Shown here: positions 24,312-32,440 of the stretch, piece after piece
How the letters are laid out: the number at the start of each line of letters is the position of its first letter
Position numbering within the stretch: position 1 is the stretch's first letter
Source: DASXUX01 sp036504595
GTDB lineage: Bacteria > Planctomycetota > SZUA-567 > H5-PLA8
Assembly (NCBI GenBank): GCA_036504595.1
Contig: DASXUX010000095.1
Coordinates: forward strand, 310,001-374,000
Direction of reading: 5' to 3'
Length of the DNA stretch: 64,000 bases
Made by a program: the position numbers and the translations under genes
Notes under the pieces: generated by a model
Databases searched by the model: none
The model's input: only the letters and a program-made list of their open reading frames with translations
What the model was told of the DNA's origin: nothing

Positions 24312-27077
24312 TCAGTCCTTCCCAACACACAGCACCTTCCCATCGCGCGTCGCGACATACACCCGTCCATACGCCGCGATCATTCCGTCGTGAATCGCCG
24401 GGCTGTCCAGCTTGTTCGTTTGCTTACCCATCGTCAGATCGCCATTGGCGCTGGCGACAAGCAGCGTCTTCCCTATAAGGAGCAGCGCCACGTCGCCCTT
24501 GCCGCCGGTGTGGACTTCCTTTTGGTCGAACACGGCCGGCGGCTTCTCTTCAACCATCTTTGTCTGCCGAATCCCGTAGCTCCACAGCCCGCGCGGGACG
24601 CTGAGTCCCCCCGGCGCTTGATATTCCAGACTGGTCGGGTTCACCTTGCATTCGCCGGTCGCGGAATTCAATCGCCAGCGCGACATCGCGATCATATCAC
24701 CGTCTTTCACGAGCAGATCGTAGGCCTCATAGTCCAGGCCGATTTTTCGCTTCTCGTTTGGAGCCGGCATCATCGCGCTGTACCAGCTTTTCATTCCCAT
24801 ATCGTTGATGTTCTGCTTCCAGACCATTTCGCCGGTGTGAGCGTTCAGCGCGTACACATACACGCCGCCGTCGCACATCGGCTGCCGGCCGGCCGCGCAG
24901 AAGACAGTCCCGTTCTCGACAAGGACGCTGCCAGCCACGGGCCAGATCGATTCCAACTGGCCGTACGCCATGATCCGGCCTTCTTTCGGTGCCGCGCGGA
25001 AACGCCAGACCAGTTTTCCGTCCGCAGCGCTTAGGCAGTACACCCAGCCGTCGTGAGAACCGAACAGGCACAGGCCATCGCTGATCGTCGGAGGTGTGTC
25101 AATTCGTCCGCCGGCAGTAAAGCTCCAGCGCTTCGTCCCCTTGCGCGCGTCGAGCGCGTCCACGCGATGCAGATCGGGGACCGCGACGAACACGCACTCC
25201 GCCGCCGCCACCGGCTGCGTGATGATTCCATCGACGAATGGATTTCCCGACCACTCCGCCGCGACAGCGCTCGATCGCGGTGGCGCTACCTGAGCGTGCC
25301 ACAGCGTCTTGGCGCCGCTCAAATCGATCTCGGCGCTTACCGCGCCGCTGCGCCAAACATCGTGCCGGTACATCGGCCAGGCCGAGTCTGGCTTTGAGGT
25401 AGCGCCGGCGTCCGAAGCCGCCGGCACGGAGGCCGGCGCTACCCCGCTCTCGATCCGCGCATCGGAATCGATCGCGTGCGTCTGGCTGAGCGCCATGTAG
25501 CCGTGCAGCATGGGAAAGCATTCGCACTGCACGGGAAAGGTGTAGAGCAGTCCGTTGGCGGGAATAAACGGCATCCGGCAGCCGCTCTTGGCCATGCGGC
25601 CGCGCGTTTGAGCGCCAGTCTTAAAGTCGGTGAACTCCATCTCGGGCGCAATAAGATAGCGCGTCGTCGCGACCGGCACCGCGCAGTGACTGCCAACGGT
25701 GCCCATTTCCTTAATTTTCTTGCCCGTTTGCGGATCGTAGCCGCCCAGCTTCTTCTTATCGTCTGTGAGCAACCAGAGCAGATCCTGTGCGAAAAACGCT
25801 CGCGCCTCCTGATAGTGCATGTGCAAGAAGTACGTCTTCATCCACAAACGCTGGCCGTCTTTTGCCGAGTAAACCAGAACGCCGGTAGCCGGCTCCTCGA
25901 TGACGCCGGGCTTCGGCCCGTCCTTCAGCGCGGCCCGTTCCAGGACCAGCACATCTTTGCCATACGTGAGCGTCATCGCGGACGACGCCTTGAAATCGTG
26001 GACGCTCCACTCCTCTTTGCCGCTCTCAAGATCCAGCCGCGTGATCGCATCGCCCGAAACACAGAAGACTTTGCCCTCGCCGGCCACCATGCGCCGAACC
26101 TGCCCCGCTCGCGCCCAGCGCTGTTTGCCATCGAGACCGAACGCGCGCACGCCGCTCTTGTCGCTGACCAGCAACACACTGTTCTCGAGAAGGATTTCAC
26201 GCGGGGTCTCGACGGGCGCGATCGTCGAAACCGTCTCGCCCGTTGCGGCGTCGAGGGCCACGAGTTTATCGGTGTCGATCACGTACACGCGCGTGGCTGT
26301 GACGACGGGGCGCACTTTGGACGTGCGCACGCCCAGCGAGCCCTCCTTGAAGATGACGGCCTTCATCTCGCGCGTCCACAAAAGCTGGCTGTTGAACGAG
26401 TCGCGCGCGACCAACTGCGTCTCGTACTGATAGAAACTCCGGCCACCGGCGGTCAGCAAGACGTGGTCGTAGTACCACTTCTTTCCATACGCATCCTGCG
26501 GCGGCCCGGCGACCCAGCGCAGGCCGGTCGGGGTGGTCACTGCGCTGTCGCGCGAAACCATGTTGCCGTCCGCGCCGTGGCGCCAATGCGTCCACTCGTC
26601 AAAGTCCTTCGGCCAGCTCTTGCGCAGCGTCTTCCAACTGCTTCCGCTCGCGATCCACGCGCTTCCACCCGGCGCCAGCACACGGCGAATCTCGTCCTCA
26701 TCCGTCTTGCCCACGCACGCGACGACGATATTGGCCGTGTTGTCCGCGTATGGCAGGCCCTGCAGCGTCCAATGTTCAACACTCGCGACGCCATACAGTC
26801 CGCGCTCCTGCAGCAGCCGCCGCGCCTTCTCCACGTTCTGCCAATCCGCTTCGAGCGCATGGACCAGCAGCGTCCCGGCGCGCGTAAGGTCCGCCGTCAG
26901 CGTGCCGTCCCCGCAGCCGATCTGCACGACGATGCCGCCTTTTCCGGCCGCGCGGTGGATGTCCGCCATAGGCGCTGTCGCGGCGAAAGCAATTCCGGAA
27001 AGAAGAATCGCCAGCGCGAGAGCTGTGACGAGTGACGAGTGACGGGTGACGAGTGGAGCGGCTGATTGCTCGCGCAT
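24312..27077 (-). CDS. Secreted methyltransferase-like / PQQ-type beta-propeller fusion
   Basis: About 921 residues from the ATG ending at 27077. A signal peptide (residues 1-33) includes RHSSLVT, the translation of a heptamer array. Residues about 40-175 are a methyltransferase-like Rossmann fold (VVQIGCGDGTLTADLTRAGT). The bridging motif FDEWTHWRHGADGN follows. From about residue 190 to the end come PQQ-type propeller blades (VYVIDTDKLVALDAATGETV, VYALNAHTGEMVWKQ). This domain order is a familiar but uncharacterised family in Planctomycetota and Verrucomicrobiota-like genomes. An exported SAM enzyme is unlikely to be active, so the first domain may be structural. A palindromic element is read in-frame at about residues 545-560. 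Confidence 0.83.
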   Translation of the reverse strand: MREQSAAPLVTRHSSLVTALALAILLSGIAFAATAPMADIHRAAGKGGIVVQIGCGDGTLTADLTRAGTLLVHALEADWQNVEKARRLLQERGLYGVASVEHWTLQGLPYADNTANIVVACVGKTDEDEIRRVLAPGGSAWIASGSSWKTLRKSWPKDFDEWTHWRHGADGNMVSRDSAVTTPTGLRWVAGPPQDAYGKKWYYDHVLLTAGGRSFYQYETQLVARDSFNSQLLWTREMKAVIFKEGSLGVRTSKVRPVVTATRVYVIDTDKLVALDAATGETVSTIAPVETPREILLENSVLLVSDKSGVRAFGLDGKQRWARAGQVRRMVAGEGKVFCVSGDAITRLDLESGKEEWSVHDFKASSAMTLTYGKDVLVLERAALKDGPKPGVIEEPATGVLVYSAKDGQRLWMKTYFLHMHYQEARAFFAQDLLWLLTDDKKKLGGYDPQTGKKIKEMGTVGSHCAVPVATTRYLIAPEMEFTDFKTGAQTRGRMAKSGCRMPFIPANGLLYTFPVQCECFPMLHGYMALSQTHAIDSDARIESGVAPASVPAASDAGATSKPDSAWPMYRHDVWRSGAVSAEIDLSGAKTLWHAQVAPPRSSAVAAEWSGNPFVDGIITQPVAAAECVFVAVPDLHRVDALDARKGTKRWSFTAGGRIDTPPTISDGLCLFGSHDGWVYCLSAADGKLVWRFRAAPKEGRIMAYGQLESIWPVAGSVLVENGTVFCAAGRQPMCDGGVYVYALNAHTGEMVWKQNINDMGMKSWYSAMMPAPNEKRKIGLDYEAYDLLVKDGDMIAMSRWRLNSATGECKVNPTSLEYQAPGGLSVPRGLWSYGIRQTKMVEEKPPAVFDQKEVHTGGKGDVALLLIGKTLLVASANGDLTMGKQTNKLDSPAIHDGMIAAYGRVYVATRDGKVLCVGKD
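25398..25443. repeat. 46-bp palindromic element inside a coding region
   Basis: GGTAGCG...CGCTACC, same length as the copies at 3000 and 33053. On the coding (minus) strand it reads VAPASVPAASDAGAT, the same frame as those copies. Confidence 0.85.
27026..27056 (-). repeat. Heptamer array, TGACGAG type (4 units), inside a signal peptide
   Basis: TGACGAG, TGACGAG, TGACGGG, TGACGAG, translated on the minus strand as VTRHSSLVT in the propeller protein. Confidence 0.8.
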
Positions 27078-27234
27078 GATGCGGTCCTCAAAGGTGGTCG
27101 CGTCTATTCTGCCGAGTCGCGTGGCGTTGGCAAGACGCGTGGCGAGCGATCTCATGTTGCGCACCCAAGCCAACGCGCTATTTTCCACCCATGTCTTCAT
27201 CCGCGTTCATCTGTGACCAAAAGAGGGACTTGAC

Positions 27235-29271
27235 ATGGCATCGAAACTGAACTGGGGCATTCTGGCGACCGGCAACATCGCAAAGGCTTTCGCTAAAGGA
27301 CTCGCTGCGTCTCAAACCGGCACGCTGCTGGCCGTCGGCAGCCGCTCGCAAGCCGGCGCCGACAAATTCGGCGCGGAATTCAACGTGCCGCGGCGCTACG
27401 GCAGCTACGAGGCGCTGCTGGCCGACAAAGACGTGCAGGCGATTTACGTCGCCACGCCGCACCCGATGCACGCCGAATGGGCGATCCGTTGCGCCGAGGC
27501 CGGCAAACATATCCTCTGCGAAAAACCGATGACCATCAACCACGCCGAAGCCATGGTGGTGCTCGAGGCCTGCCGCCGCCACGACGTGTTCTTCATGGAA
27601 GCCTTCATGTACCGCTGTCATCCCCAAACCGCGAAGCTCGTCGAACTGCTTCGCGAAAAAGCCATCGGCGAGATTCGTCTGATCCACGCCACGTTCAGCT
27701 TTCACGCCGGCTTCAATCCGTCCAGCCGGCTGTTTGCGAACGAACTTGGCGGCGGCGGGATTCTGGACGTCGGCTGCTACTGCACCACGGCCGCGAACCT
27801 GATCGCCGGCATCGCGACGGGCAAAGACTTCGCCGAACCGCTCGAATTGAAAGCCGTCGGTTTCCTCGGCCAGACGGGCGCCGACGAATACACCGTCGCC
27901 GTCGCGAAGTACCCCGGCAACATCGTCGCGCAGCTCGCGACCGGCATTTCGGTTAATCAAGAAAATGTCATCCGCATTTACGGCAGCGAAGGCAGCATCG
28001 TCGTTCCCTCGCCGTGGATTCCCGCTCGCGATGGCGGCACCACCGAAATCATCATCAACAAGAACGGCGAAAAAGAGCCGCGCAAGATCGTCCTCGATAC
28101 GGCGGCGAAGCTCTACGCCATCGAAGCCGACACGGTTGCCGCGAACATCGCACGGCGGCAGGCTCCGTCGCCCGCGATGAGCTGGGAGGATTCGCTGGCG
28201 AACATGCGCACGATGGATAAGTGGCGCGACCAGATCGGCCTGGTCTACAAAATGGAAACGGCTGAAGCCCAGACGCTGCCGGTCTCAAAGCGGCCGCTGG
28301 TGGTAGGGCGGGCCTCCGTGCCCGCCGGCGGGGAGGCGGGCAGGGACGCCCGCCCTACCATGTCCTACGGCAAAATCCCCGGCGTTAGCAAACCCGTTTC
28401 GCGCCTCGTCATGGGCGTAGACAATCAGCGCACGATCGCGCATGCGTCGGCGATGTTCGACGATTTCATCGAACGCGGCGGAACTTGCTTCGACACCGCC
28501 TTCGTCTATGGCGGTGGACTACACGAGAAACTTCTTGGCCAATGGGTCCGCAACCGGAACATCCGCGAGAAGGTCGTCATCCTCGACAAGGGCGCTCACA
28601 CGCCGCAATGCAACCCGGTCGCTCTCACGCAGCAGTTCAAGATCAGCCTCGATCGTCTGCAGATGGACTACGTGGACATCTACATGATGCATCGCGACAA
28701 CCTGGACGTACCGGTTGGCGAATTCATCGACGTGCTGAATGAGCATGTTCGCGCCGGCCGCATGCGAGCCTTCGGCGGATCGAACTGGTCCATCGAGCGC
28801 GTCGAAGAAGCGAACGCGTACGCGAAGCTGAAAGGCCTGCAGGGCTTCGCCGCCATCAGCAACAACTTCAGCCTCGCGCGAATGGTGGATCCGGTGTGGG
28901 ACGGCTGCATTCACGCGTCGGACCCAAGTTCGCGCGAGTGGCTGACGAAGACGCAGCTTCCGCTGATGCCCTGGTCGAGCCAGGCCCGCGGGTTCTTCAC
29001 GCCTCGCGCCGACCCCAACGACAAATCCGACGCCGAACTGGTCCGCTGCTGGTACGCCGACGACAACTTCAAACGCCGCGAACGCGCAATTGAACTGGCT
29101 AGGAAAAGAGGCGTGCTGCCGATCAACATCGCGCTGGCCTACGTGCTCTGCCAGCCCTTCCCCACCTTCCCGCTCATCGGCCCGCGCACGATCGAAGAGA
29201 CGCGCTCCTCCTTTGCATCGCTGGATGTGAAGCTGACGCCGGATGAACTAAAGTGGTTGAATTTGGAGTGA
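27235..29271 (+). CDS. Gfo/Idh/MocA oxidoreductase fused to an aldo/keto reductase
   Basis: A 678-residue two-enzyme fusion. Residues 1-350 are a Gfo/Idh/MocA NAD(P)-dependent dehydrogenase (GILATGNIAKAF nucleotide loop, catalytic CEKPMTINHAEA near residue 98). Residues about 376-678 are an aldo/keto reductase with its tetrad visible: Asp and Tyr in FDTAFVYGGG, Lys in ILDKGAH, His in YMMHRDN. The joint is a 60-bp palindromic repeat at 28301-28360 read as VGRASVPAGGEAGRDARPT, followed by a Met, so two genes may have become joined by the insertion. Both domains use nicotinamide and act on sugars or polyols; the substrate is unknown. It diverges from the propeller gene. Confidence 0.88.
   Translation: MASKLNWGILATGNIAKAFAKGLAASQTGTLLAVGSRSQAGADKFGAEFNVPRRYGSYEALLADKDVQAIYVATPHPMHAEWAIRCAEAGKHILCEKPMTINHAEAMVVLEACRRHDVFFMEAFMYRCHPQTAKLVELLREKAIGEIRLIHATFSFHAGFNPSSRLFANELGGGGILDVGCYCTTAANLIAGIATGKDFAEPLELKAVGFLGQTGADEYTVAVAKYPGNIVAQLATGISVNQENVIRIYGSEGSIVVPSPWIPARDGGTTEIIINKNGEKEPRKIVLDTAAKLYAIEADTVAANIARRQAPSPAMSWEDSLANMRTMDKWRDQIGLVYKMETAEAQTLPVSKRPLVVGRASVPAGGEAGRDARPTMSYGKIPGVSKPVSRLVMGVDNQRTIAHASAMFDDFIERGGTCFDTAFVYGGGLHEKLLGQWVRNRNIREKVVILDKGAHTPQCNPVALTQQFKISLDRLQMDYVDIYMMHRDNLDVPVGEFIDVLNEHVRAGRMRAFGGSNWSIERVEEANAYAKLKGLQGFAAISNNFSLARMVDPVWDGCIHASDPSSREWLTKTQLPLMPWSSQARGFFTPRADPNDKSDAELVRCWYADDNFKRRERAIELARKRGVLPINIALAYVLCQPFPTFPLIGPRTIEETRSSFASLDVKLTPDELKWLNLE
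28301..28360. repeat. 60-bp palindromic element at a domain junction
   Basis: TGGTAGGGCGGGC...GCCCGCCCTACCA, with inner stems GCGGGC-CTCCGT-GCCCGC. The loops match the 46-bp element while the stems carry paired changes (GCCGGC to GCGGGC). Confidence 0.85.
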
Positions 29272-29299
29272 ATTTTCACCGCAGAGACGCAGAGAACTG

Positions 29300-29366
29300 C
29301 GGGGTATGGGGTTCAGGGTCCAGGGGTCGGGGTTCAGGGTTCAATGCCATCCCTGAACCCTGGACG
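29300..29366. repeat. Inverted pair of heptamer arrays, GGGTTCA type
   Basis: The left arm 29300-29342 (GGGTTCA, GGGTCCA, GGGGTCG, GGGTTCA) and the short right arm 29351-29366 (CCCTGAACCCTGGACG) lie between convergent genes. Confidence 0.8.
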
Positions 29367-29373
29367 GTGCCGA

Positions 29374-31254
29374 TTACGCTTCCCACATCCACACCAACAT
29401 CTCTCCCGGCGCGCGATTGTCCCACACGCAGTAGGGAATGGCTTTCAGTGGCACGCCGCACGGCGTCGGACGTTTGAAACTATAGAGTTCCCCATCGGCC
29501 GACGCCCGTATGCCTTGACCCAAGAGCGTCACCACGCCACCTAGCAGGCTCGCATCAAAGCGCGCTTTCAGTTCCTCGTCGCGCGGAAGCGCCAGCGCAT
29601 TCAGATCCACCCCGTTGTCCGCACCTTCCAGACAGTAGAGCATCGGCCCACGCTGCAGCGCCACGCGGCCACAATTCATGCGTACCTTCGGATTGGCATA
29701 GACGCGATCAATCTCCATTCCCAGACGTAACTCCACAGCATCGCCGTCTATCCATTCCCGTTCGATCCGCAGGTAATTTCCGCGCACCATCTCCGCTCGA
29801 TATTGTTCGTTGTTTACACTCAGTCCCGAAGCTTTCGAACACCATCCCGGCCACCGAAGTTTCAACGCAAACGTCTGTGGTTGTTTTAGCCCCACTTTAA
29901 TTCGCACGTTCCCGTCCCACGGATAGTCCGTCTGTTGCGTCAAGGTGACCTCCCGACCGCCCACGTTCAGCTTGCCGGAACTTTGCACGTAAAGATGTAC
30001 AACCGCTTCGTTCTCACCTTCGGAGTAAATGTAGTTACCCAACGAGGCCAGGATGCGCGCCAGATTCGGCGGGCAGCATGCGCAGCCAAACCAATCTTGC
30101 CGATGATGCTGCCCTGTGCTGGCCAGCGGGTTTTCATAAAAGAACTTCGCGCCGTCAAGCGACACGCCGCTGATCACGCTGTTGTACAGCGCGCGCTCCA
30201 TCACGTCGGCGTATTGGCTGTCGCAGTCCAAATGCAGCATGCGGTGAGCCCAAAAGACAAGCCCAATCTGCGCACAAGTCTCGGCGTAAGCGGTCTCATT
30301 AGGCAAATCATAATCAAAGGTATAGCCTTCATTTTGCCCCGACGATCCTATGCCGGCGGTTACATACATGCGCTTCGTCGTCAAGTGTTGCCAGATACGC
30401 TCGCAAGCTGCTTTGAGCGACTCGTCGCCTAGCTCGCCGGCTAGATCAGCCATCGCGCTGCACAGGTACATTCCGCGCACGGCATGACCTGTTACTTCGG
30501 TCTGCTCTCGAACCGGGATGTGCGATTGCGTATAGGCGTGCGTCTTGGCCCAGTACTTTGCCGGATCGTCGCCGCGAGCGCGCGCCTCGTCGTCGAAGTA
30601 ATGCGGCTGCCTGCCGCGCTCATCGATGAAGTACTGAGCCTGGCGCAGGTATTTTTCCTCGCCGGTCGCGCGATAGAGTTTCACCAGTGCCAGTTCGATC
30701 TCCTCGTGCCCGCAGTAGCCGCGCTTTTGACCCGGCCCCGTCCCAAACATCTTCGCGATGTGGTCGGCGTAACGGCAAAGCACGTTCAGCAGCGAACGCT
30801 TGCCCGTCGCTTGAAAGTGTGCGACCGCCGCCTCGATCAGGTGTCCGGCACAGTACATTTCATGGCTATCGCGCAGGTTCGTCCAGCGCTTGTGCGGCTC
30901 GACCGCGATGAAATGGCTGTTGAGGTAGCCATCGGGCTGCTGCATTTTCTCCAACAGATCGATGATGCCATCGACCTGCGCCTCCAGTTCCGGATCAGGA
31001 TGCGCAGCCAGACTGTAGCTCGCCGCTTCCAGCCACTTGGCAATGTCCGAATCCCAGAAGACGTGCGGCACAGGCTCCTGCCCCGGCTTCCACTGCAACT
31101 TCAGAGCCTCAATGCGCCCCGTGTCGCGACATTGCCGGTAGGAGGCTGGGATGGTTTGCTCGCGATTGGTCTTGATCCGCGGCGCCCAGAAGGAATCGCT
31201 GATCGTCACGTTGGTAAACAGCACCGGCTTTATGCCTGTTTTATGCTTTGCCAT
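29374..31254 (-). CDS. Glycoside hydrolase family 127 protein (beta-L-arabinofuranosidase type)
   Basis: About 626 residues from the ATG ending at 31254 (MAKHKTGIKPVLF, with AAGGAGC upstream). GH127 enzymes release L-arabinofuranose from plant hydroxyproline-rich glycoproteins with a zinc-bound cysteine as nucleophile. The metal site is visible: Glu and Cys in YAETCAQIG near residue 328 and the Cys pair in GCACCPPNLAR near residue 390. The N-terminal VTISDSFWAPRIKTNREQTIP and the barrel motif MQQPDGYLNSHF are family hallmarks. There is no signal peptide, so it would act inside the cell on imported oligosaccharides. The neighbouring dehydrogenases fit a sugar-catabolism context. Confidence 0.92.
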   Translation of the reverse strand: MAKHKTGIKPVLFTNVTISDSFWAPRIKTNREQTIPASYRQCRDTGRIEALKLQWKPGQEPVPHVFWDSDIAKWLEAASYSLAAHPDPELEAQVDGIIDLLEKMQQPDGYLNSHFIAVEPHKRWTNLRDSHEMYCAGHLIEAAVAHFQATGKRSLLNVLCRYADHIAKMFGTGPGQKRGYCGHEEIELALVKLYRATGEEKYLRQAQYFIDERGRQPHYFDDEARARGDDPAKYWAKTHAYTQSHIPVREQTEVTGHAVRGMYLCSAMADLAGELGDESLKAACERIWQHLTTKRMYVTAGIGSSGQNEGYTFDYDLPNETAYAETCAQIGLVFWAHRMLHLDCDSQYADVMERALYNSVISGVSLDGAKFFYENPLASTGQHHRQDWFGCACCPPNLARILASLGNYIYSEGENEAVVHLYVQSSGKLNVGGREVTLTQQTDYPWDGNVRIKVGLKQPQTFALKLRWPGWCSKASGLSVNNEQYRAEMVRGNYLRIEREWIDGDAVELRLGMEIDRVYANPKVRMNCGRVALQRGPMLYCLEGADNGVDLNALALPRDEELKARFDASLLGGVVTLLGQGIRASADGELYSFKRPTPCGVPLKAIPYCVWDNRAPGEMLVWMWEA

Positions 31255-31421
31255 GCGGGTTGCTCCTTCATTCCTGCGGTGTCGCGTCAAAGTAACGCTC
31301 CAGCAGTTCGGATCAAACGGGAAATCCGTTCTGTTCAAGAACACGCGCGTTTAGTCCCAGCGCTCTTGTGACAACTCGCGTTTCATGTGGTATAGGTATC
31401 ACAGAGACAGGAATCGCAACG

Positions 31422-31850
31422 ATGGAAGAAAATGAGCGCAGCGATCTCGTCCGCTTGTCGTTCTGGAAGCCCGATCCAGTTCCGCCCAAAGATGCGAAAA
31501 TCTGCCCGATCGAACTGCTGCCTCTCGGAAAGCTGAAATCCGTCGCCAATAAGCTCCTCGATGTGCCGCACATGACGAAACTGCCCACCGCACCATGGGA
31601 ATCCAACGCATCCGAAACCGCCAGCTTCCTTTGGCAAGTGGACGAGGGCGTGATCTTGAAGGTCCACGCCGAACAAGGCCCGCCCAAGCCAGGCGAGGTC
31701 TTGACGATCAACGCCAGGAATGCGGCCGACGGAAAAGTTTTCTACCGCCTTTACGTTCAGATTTTCGAGTACTTCGGCGCAACCGTGCTGGACGAACAGT
31801 CCCATCAGTTCGTTACGCCCAAGGAGTTCAAGACAAAACTGGCGGGGTAA
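31422..31850 (+). CDS. Unknown protein (142 aa)
   Basis: The best start is the ATG at 31422 (MEENERSDLVRLSFWK); an upstream in-frame ATG at 31368 lacks a ribosome site. It is a soluble protein with no signal peptide. Residues about 75-140 look like a beta-rich domain (VILKVHAEQGPPKPGEVLTI, VFYRLYVQIFEYFG). I do not recognise the family. It diverges from the GH127 gene, and a 12-unit perfect heptamer array starts five bases after its stop. Confidence 0.65.
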   Translation: MEENERSDLVRLSFWKPDPVPPKDAKICPIELLPLGKLKSVANKLLDVPHMTKLPTAPWESNASETASFLWQVDEGVILKVHAEQGPPKPGEVLTINARNAADGKVFYRLYVQIFEYFGATVLDEQSHQFVTPKEFKTKLAG

Positions 31851-31854
31851 GTAG

Positions 31855-31954
31855 TGGTACTTGGTACTTGGTACTTGGTACTTGGTACTTGGTACTTGGT
31901 ACTTGGTACTTGGTACTTGGTACTTGGTACTTGGTACTTGGTGAGTGGTACGCT
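31855..31954 (+). repeat. Perfect heptamer array, TGGTACT x 12
   Basis: Twelve identical TGGTACT units (31855-31938) are followed by TGGTGAG and TGGTACG. It is the only perfect, long array in the window. A second series of GGCACTC/AGCACTT units follows at 31961-31992. Confidence 0.95.
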
Positions 31955-31960
31955 TGCGAC

Positions 31961-31992
31961 TCGGCACTCAGCACTTTCCACTCAGCACTTTT
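31961..31992 (+). repeat. Heptamer array, AGCACTT type (4 units)
   Basis: GGCACTC, AGCACTT, TCCACTC, AGCACTT directly upstream of the ribosome site of the MGMT-like gene. Confidence 0.7.
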
Positions 31993-32010
31993 CTTCTGGA
32001 GGGGGAGACA

Positions 32011-32439
32011 ATGGCGAAGGCAAAGACAAGCTGGCGCGAGAAACTTCTTACGTCCAAAGACTTGCCGAAGACGATCGTCGTGCCCGCGCCGATCGAAGTC
32101 GATGCGCTCATGAAGAGGGTTCCGCGCGGCAAACTGACCACGATCAACAGCCTGCGCGAGGCGCTCGCGCGCAAGCATGGCACGCACACCGCCTGTCCGA
32201 TGACAACGGGAATCTTCGCCTGGATCGCCGCTCACGCCGCCAATGAAGCCATGGAAGCCGGTGATTTGAACGCGACGCCCTACTGGCGCACGCTGAAGAG
32301 CGACGGCGTGCTCAACGCTAAATATCCCGGCGGCGCAAAGGAGCAAAAACGCCGCCTCGAAGAAGAAGGTCACAAGGTCATCAAGAAAAAGAGCGCGCTG
32401 GTCGTCGCAGACTTCGAAAAGGCGCTGGCCAAGCTGTAA
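32011..32439 (+). CDS. MGMT-fold (alkyltransferase-like) family protein
   Basis: A 142-residue protein starting at the ATG at 32011 after GGAGGGGG. It resembles the DNA-binding domain of O6-methylguanine methyltransferases: VPRGKLTTINSLREALARKHG is the winged-helix region and CPMTTGIFAWIAAHA replaces the PCHR active-site segment. TPYWRTLKSDGVLNAKYPGG is a hallmark of this stand-alone MGMT-like family. The cysteine context is not PCHR, so alkyl transfer cannot be assumed; damage recognition without repair is the likelier role. It converges with hydE, whose stop is two bases away. Confidence 0.85.
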   Translation: MAKAKTSWREKLLTSKDLPKTIVVPAPIEVDALMKRVPRGKLTTINSLREALARKHGTHTACPMTTGIFAWIAAHAANEAMEAGDLNATPYWRTLKSDGVLNAKYPGGAKEQKRRLEEEGHKVIKKKSALVVADFEKALAKL

Positions 32440-32440
32440 A

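Noticed and set aside
25476..27035. A plus-strand open frame of 519 codons
   Set aside because: It is antisense to the propeller protein and shows no domain pattern.
31855..31954. TGGTACT array as a CRISPR or phase-variable coding repeat
   Set aside because: There are no spacers between units, and the array starts after a stop codon rather than inside a gene.
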